DNA of 64,000 bases from Xiphydria camelus (Eukaryota; Arthropoda; Insecta; Hymenoptera; Xiphydriidae). The position numbers and the translations under genes were made by a program. Shown here in pieces: positions 34,086 to 42,708 of this stretch. Location: NCBI GenBank assembly GCA_963678675.1, contig OY783200.1, positions 16,050,603-16,114,602 of the forward strand, given 5' to 3'. The first letter of the stretch is position 1, and each line of letters starts with the position of its first letter. A model generated the notes under the pieces. It was not told the origin of the DNA. It saw only the letters and a list, made by a program, of their open reading frames with translations, and did not search any database.

Positions 34086-36099
34086 CTGATTCTAACCTCT
34101 GTTGCCACAGCCCGAATGCTCGTCGAAGGTTATTCCTTATTCTTTCTAGCACAGATCTATATTATGCTGCATCTGTATTCTTCTGGGACTTCCTAAAAGA
34201 ATTATAAAAACCCCATATAATTCAGCTCTGACAAGTACAATCTTATCGAGGAAATCATTCGATGTAATGATTCCGAAATGTTTCTATGATATTTTGCCAC
34301 ATTCGCGAATTTATCAAGAAATATATATTTCTAATATACGGTAGTATTCACGAATATTGCAAAATATCGCAGGAATATTACAGAAAAGTTACTTGCAAAA
34401 ACGTGCTTTGTGGGATGTAAATGATTATACCCCAGAGGCGAAGAAGAGATGAAATAAAAGTGAGGTACATGTACATTTCACGCTTGCCAGATCGGTATAT
34501 AAATTGGAACTTCTGATAGTATAATACGAAAGAGGAAATATATCGATAAAGAAAAAATAATAATAAAGTAGTTACTACATTATTGTAATCTAATTCTATT
34601 GTATCCTTTATTTTTCTGCCATGACTTTGATTGTTGATAGTCGATGGATCAGCTAATAAATTTAATTTTTATTCACTATCAACAATCAGTCGCGGCAGAA
34701 AAATAAGGAATACAATGGAATTGGATTACAGTAATGTAGTAACTACTTTATTATTATTTTTTCTTTATCGATATATATTTCCTCTTTCGTATTATACTAT
34801 CCCAAGTTCGAATTTATATACCGACCTGTCAAACGTGAAGTGTACACATACCTCACTTTTATTTCATTAAGTATTACTGCAGAACGAGTAGGTAAGAAGA
34901 TTTTCATGAAGACTCATGATTTTCTGACTTGTCATCTCGTACAGGTGCAACCGAAGAGGATCTAACTCGTGTTCTGTCCACAAAAAGATGACTCGATGGA
35001 CATTGGAGAATGTCAGACTTGTCACCGAGCGCCTATATCCCACGGTGCATTAATTGCAATACGCGTTTCTCCTTTCAACTATTCCAGCGTTAAATAAATT
35101 TTACTTCTTTCAAGCTAAAAACCTTTTTTGAATTATTCGTGGTAGGTGGCAGCGATCGATAATAGCGACTCGCCGTAGACAAGTTCGTCTATTAAAACTA
35201 AAAAGCATTTCGGTGTACTGAACTACTACTGCGATAATGTGCCCGAGCTTACGGTCTATTCTGCGATTAACATTAACGCAATCGTGATTATGCTCAGGTG
35301 ATGGGTGTTCCAAAAGAGGTAAAGTTGATACTAAACATCGGATGCTGTAAGCTGACTTGCTAGTGTATGCTTTGCAACTGGAAAATCATCGCAGGAATAA
35401 TTTGTCTACGATTAGTCACAATCATTGATCGCTGCCCCCTACGATGAACAGTTTATGTACAAGGTAAATACTTTGAAAGAAGTGAATGTTATTTAAAGCA
35501 GGAATAATTGAAACGAAAAGCGCATATTGCAATAAATGTACCGTGGGTAATAGGCGCTCGGTGACGAGTCTGATATTCTCCGATGTCCATCGAGTCATCT
35601 TTTTACGGACAGGACACGAGCTAGGTCCTCTTCGGTTGCACCTGTACGAGATGACATGTCAGAGTCTGCAGTAATACTTAATGAGATAAAAGTGAGGTAC
35701 ATGTACACTTCACGTTTGACAGTTCGGTATATAAATTCGAACTTGTGTGGGATAGTATAATACGAAAGAGGGACTATATCGATAAAGAAAAAATAATAAT
35801 AAAGTAGTTACTACATTACTGTAATCCGATACCATTGTATCCCTTATTTTTCTGGCACGACTTTGATAGTTGATAGTGAATAAAAATTAAATTTATTGGC
35901 TGATCCATCCACTATCAACAATCAAAGTCGTGGCAGAAAAATAAGGGATACAATAAAATTGGATTACAATAATGGAGTAACTATTTTAAACACTTGATGA
36001 AACTCACCGAAGAAACCCGAATAATTATCTTATCACTTGTACACTTGATTTCGAGGTTACATGCTTCGATCTCCCGAATTGACAGCTACCGGGAAATCA

Positions 36100-36275
36100 G
36101 GGGGGCCTTTCTCTAGTCACTCGTATCTTTGCGTGCACGCAACTCAGCGAAGAGACCAATCAGGTTCAAGTATTCCGTTGCGGCGGGGGTCCTGATTGGT
36201 CTACTCGCTAAGAAACGTATACGCATCTTTGCGAGTAGACCAATCAGGACCCCCACCACAACGGAATACTTGATC
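36100..36275. mobile_element. MITE related to 47433-47595
   Basis: GACCAATCAGG...AAGTATTCCGTTG, then GGGGGTCCTGATTGGTCTAC, with an extra inverted half (GTAGACCAATCAGGACCCCC at 36235). The second copy has clean ends at 47433 and 47595. Confidence 0.7.
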
Positions 36276-36279
36276 TGCA

Positions 36280-36784
36280 ACAGTTAATAGATGATTTTTA
36301 TTCGCATTGGCATGTTTATGATGATATTTGCAATGAATGTTCTACTCGGATTGAAATGAGTCGTAAGGTCAGCATCGAAGCTGTAAATGATGTAGTAATA
36401 ATTACATTAAATTTATTTATGATTAAGGGCGAAATTTCAGCGGTGCATGCAAAAGGATTCTTAAAACTATTCCAACGTCTCGAGTTAATATATGTAATAA
36501 CATATATACTGTCATAAGTGGTATCTTTACATGCGATGAAACAATTCGTCATGGTCATTGGAAGAGTATACTTAGAGAGAGAGTTGAAGGTAAAACGTCT
36601 TCATGGATTTCTGTAGACGACCAAAATATAAGAAAAATCCGATGGCCTGTAAATTCGAAAGCGGTATATGTTGTATTTTTCCAAAATACTAAGGCAAAGT
36701 GAAAAGTATAAGGGCTCTCTAGTCTATAAATCCCTTTCAAAAATATCACGAGAATAAATCAAAAGTAAGTAAGTGGTTATAATT
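36280..36784. other. Intergenic stretch, nothing recognised
   Basis: AT-rich; short open frames on the minus strand (80 and 64 codons) lack motifs and are not called. Confidence 0.45.
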
Positions 36785-38425
36785 AATTGGCTCGTATCGG
36801 TATAAAATGTGAGACTTTAATTTTGTGGTAATAGAAAGCTATTCTTCTACATGTACGTATTCTCCTCATGAATAAATTCCAAAAAGTAATGAAATCCCCC
36901 CACAAAAACAGATTCTCTGTAAAAAAAGGCGGCATGTTCATTCAGTGCCAACAAAAATTAATACCTACGTAAAATACTCTCCAAAAAAGATTTGAAATCA
37001 ATTAAGATCGCCATGTTCAAGATTTATATATAAAAAGTCAAAGGCATCATTTGAAAGGAAAATTATTGTAAATCAAGTTACTAAAAAATTCGAATAAAGA
37101 ATTTATAAAAAAATTTTATAAAAAAGAACTTGCCGCGTTTTTTCCTTCAAAATAAAAAATTCAGACAGAATTATACTCGATGTTTATGCACTTATGATTT
37201 TAAATAAATTCATACACTTATATGATACCACCAGTATACCGAATGTGGCACGGGAAACCAATCAGGCGGGGGCCTTCTGAATTTCTCTGAATTTGACTTC
37301 AGCAGTGCAATTTATGAATTACTCTAGCACCGTCCAAGCACTACCAATTATTCGGTATAGTGGACAAAAGATGAAAACTTAAACGCGGGAAGTTCTTTTT
37401 TTATTAAAATTTTTTTATAAATTCTTTAGTCGAATTTTTTAGTAACTTGATTTACAATAATTTTTCTTTCAAATGATGCCTTTTACCTTTTATATATAAA
37501 TCTTTAACATGGCGATCTTAATTGATTTCAAATCTTTTTTGGAGAGTATTTTACGTAGGTATCAATTTTTGTTGGCACTGAATGAACATGCCACCTTTTT
37601 TTTACAGAGAATCTGTTTTTGTAAGTATAATATACCCAAAAAACAGATTCTCTGTAAAAAAAGGCGGCATGTTCATTCAGTGCCAACAAAAATTGATACG
37701 TAAAATACTCTCCAAAAAAGATTTGAAATCAATTAAGATCGCCATGTTCAAGATTTATGTATTAAAAGTAAAAGGCATCATTTGAAAGGAAAATTATTGT
37801 AAATCAAGTTACTAAAAAATTCGACTAAAAAAATTTATAAAAAAATTTTAATAAAAAAGAACTTGCCGCGTTTAAGTTTTCATATTTTGTCCACTATGCC
37901 GAATAATTGGCAGTGCTTGGACGGTGCTAGAGTGATTCATAAATTACACTGCCGAAGTCAAATTCAGAGAATTTCAGAAGGCCCCCGCCTAATCGGTTTC
38001 CCGTGCGACATTCGGTATACTGATGGTATCATATTATAAGTGTATGAATTTATTTAAAATCATAAGTGCATAAACATCGAGTATAATTCTGTCTGAATTT
38101 TTTATTTTGAAGAAAAAAACGCGGCAAGTTCTTTTTTATTAAAATTTTTTTATAAATTTTTTTAGTCGAATTTTTTAGTAACTTGATTTACAATAATTTT
38201 CCTTTCAAATGATGCCTTTTACTTTTAATACATAAATCTTGAACATGGCGATCTTAATTGATTTCAAATCTTTTTTGGAGAGTATTTTACGTATCAATTT
38301 TTGTTGGCACTGAATGAACATGCCGCCTTTTTTTACAGAGAATCTGTTTTTTGGGGGGATTTTACTACTTTTTGGAATTTATTCATGAGGAGAATACGTA
38401 CATGTAGGAGAATAGCTTTTTATTA
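36785..38425. mobile_element. Double hairpin inside an outer inverted repeat
   Basis: Outer arms 36785-36900 and 38355-38425 (TTCTACATGTACGTATTCTC and inverse). Inside are two long hairpins in tandem: 36903-37620 and 37638-38354, each beginning AACAGATTCTCTGTAAAAAA and ending in its inverse with arms of about 330 bp. Related single-arm copies are at 7445-7690 and 58380-58530. Non-coding. Confidence 0.85.
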
Positions 38426-38474
38426 TATGTGTATACAATGAATGTGACTGTACAATGAATGAATGAAGGGGTAT

Positions 38475-38739
38475 GTCGATACCTGAAAGCAACAATGAGA
38501 TAAACCCCAAACTCGATCTCGAGCTAACTATGTCAAACGTAAGCTAAAACCGGCCTTTTTATACAATGCAATACTGAGATATCACGGCAAAAATATTTAA
38601 ATTGAATATTTATTTAAATATTTTTGCCGTGATATCTCAGTATTGCATTGTATAAAGGTCGGTTTTAGCTTACGTTTCACATAGTTAGCTCAAGATAGAG
38701 TTTGGGGTTTATCTCACTGTTGCTTTCAGGTATCGATGT
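38475..38739. repeat. Hairpin repeat, ~265 bp
   Basis: Arms of about 120 bp: TCGATACCTGAAAGCAAC at 38475 and inverse ending at 38739; inner arms GATATCACGGCAAAAATATT meet at a short AT loop near 38610. Confidence 0.88.
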
Positions 38740-38777
38740 ATGTACCTATGCGTATCTGAAGTTGGTTTAAAACAAGC

Positions 38778-39090
38778 TTAAGAACTTTTTAAAATTCCTT
38801 CGCTTCTCCTCGGCGTGTCACCTTCCTCTCCAGTATCTGTAACAAAAAAATGTCCAAGCCTAATTAATAAACTACCTAGGTAAATTAGTAAATTAATGAA
38901 AGAAGGACAGATTCTATACCTTCGATTCCGTGCATGTAAATTGCGACCGCCACGCGGTCGTCTATCTGCCGGTTCGTTGAGAACTGCAAAAAAACAAAAG
39001 CATTTATGAATAAAATTGTATAAATTAATTTTATTAAGGAAAATATAAATTTACCTTCTGCCTGTGCCGGCTGGTGTTCAGGCTCTCTTT
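38778..39090 (-). CDS. Putative 3' end of a spliced gene (three small exons)
   Basis: Three minus-strand exon candidates, 39055-39090 (36 nt), 38920-38983 (64 nt) and 38778-38836 (59 nt), all with AG before and GT after where needed. Reading in one frame gives KESLNTSRHRQK, then FSTNRQIDDRVAVAIYMHGI, then TGEEGDTPRRSEGILKSS and TAA. Frame agreement across both junctions and pyrimidine-rich acceptors (TTGTTTTTTTGCAG, TTTATACATTCCAG) are the evidence. The product is unknown and upstream exons were not found with confidence. It could equally be a captured fragment. Confidence 0.35.
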
Positions 39091-39175
39091 CTGGAATGTA
39101 TAAATAAAAAATAATAATAAAGTTATATAAATGCATATTATTATAATAAATAATATACCGCATGTCCTAGGTCCA

Positions 39176-39293
39176 AGGAGAAACGCAACAAGCAGGGAGC
39201 CCTGGTAAATATCTTCGGCAGTATTTGCCAACGGTGCTAGTGTTTTTTAGGTACAGGTAAATGTCAGGGCTCCCTGCTTGTTGTGTTTCTCCT
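39176..39293. repeat. Hairpin repeat with AGGAGAAACGCAACAAGCAG ends
   Basis: Inverse arms of about 29 bp surround CTTCGGCAGTATTTGCC, a motif also at 8026-8045 and (inverse) 15380. Confidence 0.8.
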
Positions 39294-39444
39294 AGTAGTG
39301 TAGTCATTTTAGATTTTAGATCCAATTTAAAAGTGCAAGTGCAGTAATGTCGCTAGTGGAAGGAGAAGCGGTATGACCAATCAGGATCAAGTATTACGTT
39401 GTGGCAAAAACTCGCACTCCGAATCCTCACTGTGGCAATTTATA

Positions 39445-39560
39445 GGGATGTGCGATTCTTCAAAAAGAATCGATTCTCGAGATTGAATCGAATCAAGCAT
39501 TCATGGAGCAATTTTGAATTGAATCGATACAAAGGAATCGATTTCGAAAAATCGATTTTA
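39445..39560. repeat. GAATCGATTC-rich repeat, hAT-like end
   Basis: Starts TAGGGATGTGCGATTCTTC and continues with five or six GAATCGAT/ATCGATTC copies. The start resembles hAT MITE termini; no matching right end was found. Confidence 0.45.
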
Positions 39561-39613
39561 TGTTAAATAAAAAACAACATTATTGAAAGGAAGAATGTTA
39601 ATTTTCAAATATT

Positions 39614-39700
39614 GTCAAAACCAGAGGCGCCGATACAAGGGAAGCGATGCCAGAGTGGTCGGACTTTGCCTCGGCGACCGAAGAGGCAGTTAAAAGCGAT
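39614..39700 (-). repeat. Partial duplicate of an exon-like block
   Basis: Near-identical to 40269-40355 in the same orientation (GATGCCAGAGTGGTCGGACT, CCTCGGCGACCGAAGAGGCA). See the exon candidate at 40299-40420. Confidence 0.75.
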
Positions 39701-39739
39701 TCGTGTAACCATAAAATATAAAAGTTTTGAATTAGTATT

Positions 39740-39980
39740 GAATAACTTGTAGAGGTGGTGAAAAATAATGATAAGTAATCTTCCGAATTGACAGCCATCA
39801 GGAAATCAGACGACGCTTGTCGCTTTCACATATATACGTTCTTACGAAAAGTGCGAAACGTCTGATCTTCCGATGGCCATTAATTTGGAAGATCGAAGTC
39901 GAAGCTTGAAATTGTGAATCTTTGAATAAATGGTAAGTAATGTTTAGAAGTGAGAGGAAATAATCATTCGGGTTTTTTGA
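39740..39980. repeat. Dispersed repeat (GGGAGATCGAAGCG family), palindromic arrangement
   Basis: 39755-39815 and 39850-39975 are partial inverses (GACAGCCATCAGGAAATCAG against CTGATCTTCCGATGGCCATT). Confidence 0.6.
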
Positions 39981-40298
39981 TGTCCAACTGAATGACACGC
40001 CTTATACCTATTTGTTTCAGAAATTATTTCCGCGCGTGTCTAAGAAGTATTTAAAACTGGACGGGAGCGTCAGTGGTGAACGAGTTCTACAAAGTGGTGT
40101 GAGCGATACGTAAGGTACGAGGAACAGGATTGAGAATGAATCGTCGGTTGGTGAGTATCAGCCGACATATCAATTGAGAAAACAGTAATCAACGAACCTT
40201 TCTTCTCGCACAGATTTGGTTCACCTTCCTTCATTTTATGATTACATCGAGCCTCTGTTGGGTTGACGGTCAAAACCAGAGGCGCCGATACAGCCAAC

Positions 40299-40420
40299 CA
40301 GCGATGCCAGAGTGGTCGGACTTTGCCTCGGCGACCGAAGAGGCAGTTAAAATCGCTTTCCTGGCGACCATGTTGACGATAACCTCTTCCTTCACGGCTG
40401 CCAGCGGCACTAGCTTCTCT
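40299..40420 (-). pseudogene. Exon candidate (EKLVPLAAVKEEVIVNMVAR)
   Basis: On the minus strand, CATACCTAATTGCAG precedes a 122-nt open block reading EKLVPLAAVKEEVIVNMVAR then TASSVAEAKSDHSGIA, ending before GTTGGCTG, a possible donor. Composition is coding-like. Part of the block is duplicated at 39614-39700. No family recognised and no compatible neighbouring exon proven. Confidence 0.35.
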
Positions 40421-40497
40421 CTGCAATTAGGTATGAGGTGTGTAATTCGGTTATTAGGCATCGAAAAAATCCGAATGATCATTTCCTCTCACTTCTA

Positions 40498-41000
40498 AAA
40501 ATTACTTACCATGGCTGTGGACGCGATGCGTTTTACTTTCAGCGAGCGAAACTCCTCGAAGCTTCTCGCGCGAACGCTGCCGTCAATCATCCGAGATAGG
40601 AAGATAATCACCCAGGCGACATAAGGATAGGTTATGGAAGATAACCTCGCAGCGATCGTCGCTCGGACGTCAACGAGGAGCGCGGAGAGACTTCCTCGAG
40701 GAATAAATTTCCGTCGGGTAGAGTCCACCATGCGGTCGCGGGTGCACGAGCGAGGGCCGTGGGAGGAAAATCACTAGGAGGCGGGATAAAACCGATTCCT
40801 CGAGCAGTCGCTTCCACTTTTCCGCCGTCGCGTCGAGAGCGAAGCGCGAGGAATTGGAGTTGGAAAAATGATAGGGAGGCACTATTCACTCCGATCACTC
40901 GCGAAATGTCGGATCCAAGCCCTGGAGACGCTCCTCGGGTGCACTCGCGGTGACACATCGCGCCTATCGGTCGCACTTTTGTACACGCACTTTCGATCAT
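40498..41000 (-). other. GC-rich block with a 5'-exon-like open frame
   Basis: GC-rich compared with its surroundings. On the minus strand an ATG at 40731 opens MVDSTRRKFIPRGSLSALLV and continues through a hydrophobic segment (TYPYVAWVIIFLSRMI) to ...IASTAM followed by GTAAGTAA, a consensus donor at about 40511. However the donor and what follows match a dispersed repeat (AATGGTAAGTAATGTTTAGA at 39930), so the splice signal may come from the repeat. Either a host first exon or chance. Confidence 0.25.
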
Positions 41001-41034
41001 CACCGAACACGATCATCACTGAACAGTCGATCGA

Positions 41035-41460
41035 CGATGGAAGCCGAAATATATCCCACACATTTGATGGCGCTTGTATGTGTTTCCGACCATTGCCGAA
41101 GATAGCCGAAAAAATTGTGACATTTTGACATATATATATCGCAGCCAGAAAGGAAATCCTCGACTTTTCGGGGCAAGGGGCGTGGCTTCGCGTTGCTAAG
41201 GAAAAATCTTTGTTAATATATAACTTACAACATTTATTCTGGTCTCTATCAATAGAGAATAGACGATTTATATGGCGTAACTAAGCATAGTTTTGGTTAT
41301 AACCGTGTATTTACTGAGAAAATTCGATGTAAAAATTGAGGGGTGAAGGGGGCAGACATCTTTCCTGTAAAGATACACGGGTGCTCGCGGCGAGAACGCT
41401 CTGGCGTGAATGAACATGCCGCGAGACACTACCGTGTCTCTTGATACATATTCAGTCACA
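41035..41460 (+). repeat. Dispersed repeat family A, copy 3
   Basis: The clearest full copy: CACACATTTGATGGCGC, GGGGCGTGGCTTCGCGTTGC, GGTCTCTATCAATAGAGAAT, AGATACACGGGTGCTCGCGG and GAGACACTACCGTGTCTCTT. Confidence 0.82.
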
Positions 41461-41528
41461 ATCACTTTCATCATTACATTCTTGATCTGTACAAATATTA
41501 GTGAAAGGTATCTACTATCAATTTTATA

Positions 41529-41800
41529 TATTATTGCATTCGCCATATTGCCGTCGCCATCTTGGATTTGAGAATAGATCGATTTGGACATCAGCATCGT
41601 AATGAGCGACCCAAAAAAATCCCGAGTAACAAATTTCGGGCCATAATCTTCAAATTATAAAAATTTCTGAAATTAATCATCCGCCATATTGCATTCGCCG
41701 TCTTGGATTTGAGAATAGACCGATTTGGACATCAGCATCGTAATAAGCGACCCAAAAAACCCCCGAGTAACAAATTTCGGGCGATAATCTTGAAATTCTA
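41529..41800. repeat. Imperfect tandem duplication, 141-bp spacing
   Basis: CTTGGATTTGAGAATAGA at 41561 and 41702, followed each time by CATCAGCATCGTAAT and CGAGTAACAAATTTCGGG. Confidence 0.85.
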
Positions 41801-41932
41801 TCGTTCTATTCCGTCTATCGTGCGACGGAACACACCATTATGCGTTAAAGAATTAATAACTTTTTTTTTACAGCATCTTACGGCAAAACGCGTTACACTA
41901 CTGTATAGCTAATGAGATAGGTAATTACTGCA

Positions 41933-42354
41933 TATACAGGGTGTTACTTAATGATAGGCCGTAATGCAAGGGCACATTACTGAATCCATTTCCAGTAGAA
42001 TAGTTCATATTAACATGTGTCCTAAAATGTCTGGTTTTCAAGATACAGGACGTCAAAGTTTTAAAAAAAATCGGTTTTTTAATAATATCTCAAAGATCCT
42101 TGTGCCGAATTTGTTGACATTTGGCACTGTTGTTTATTGTAATAAGACGCTAAGTTAGCACTAACTAGAAGATAATTATGAGTTCCACTGGCGTCCCGGG
42201 GGACAGTCTCACGAATAATATTGACCAAACACACACACAACATGGACACATGGGTACATTTTAGGACACATGTTAATAGGAACTTTTCTACTGCAAATTG
42301 ATTCAGTTATGTGCCCTTGCAATTACAGCCTATCATTAAATAACACCCTGTATA
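41933..42354. mobile_element. TIR element, 422 bp (TATACAGGGTGTTA ends)
   Basis: TATACAGGGTGTTACTTAAT at 41933 and inverse ending at 42354, arms about 110 bp (ATTAACATGTGTCCTAAAAT inside). Ends resemble those of 29522-29769. Confidence 0.85.
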
Positions 42355-42708
42355 GTTTATGATGTTCCAATATGTTCCATAAAAGAAAATCCTCTTTGAA
42401 ATCGTTACATGACAAGAAAATTGCACTTTTTAATGTCACAAACTACATAATATAATAGGTGATAAATATCAATAATAGCTTATTATTTCCTACCGTTTTA
42501 CTAGTACTATACCTGTATTTTCTCCATCCATGGTTACAAATGTCACACTTTCAATTTGACAGTTAATATTCTCTAGTTTAGGAGCACAACACAATAACCC
42601 CGAAAACAGAAATTGTACGTGTTACAGTTGCCTACATTTTAAACATAAAATACACAAATCGCGGGAAGTTTGAGAACATTATTGTATCGTATCTCGTATG
42701 TTGGCCTT
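42355..42708. other. Intergenic stretch before piggyBac 2
   Basis: AT-rich, nothing recognised. Confidence 0.45.

Larger units (their letters stand above)
31860..35990. repeat. Array of alternating inverted repeats carrying exon-like fragments
   Basis: A unit with GAGGTACATGTACACTTCAC and TAGTATAATACGAAAGAGG recurs in both orientations at about 31985-32090 (minus), 32430-32620 (plus), 32720-32875 (minus), 33170-33290 (minus), 33640-33760 (plus), 34430-34620 (plus), 34690-34870 (minus) and 35690-35830 (plus). It builds a palindrome 32225-33085 (arms about 400 bp), another at 34430-34870, and an outer one with arms 34880-35115 and 35465-35690. Two kinds of exon-like fragment lie inside (listed separately). 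Confidence 0.8.
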
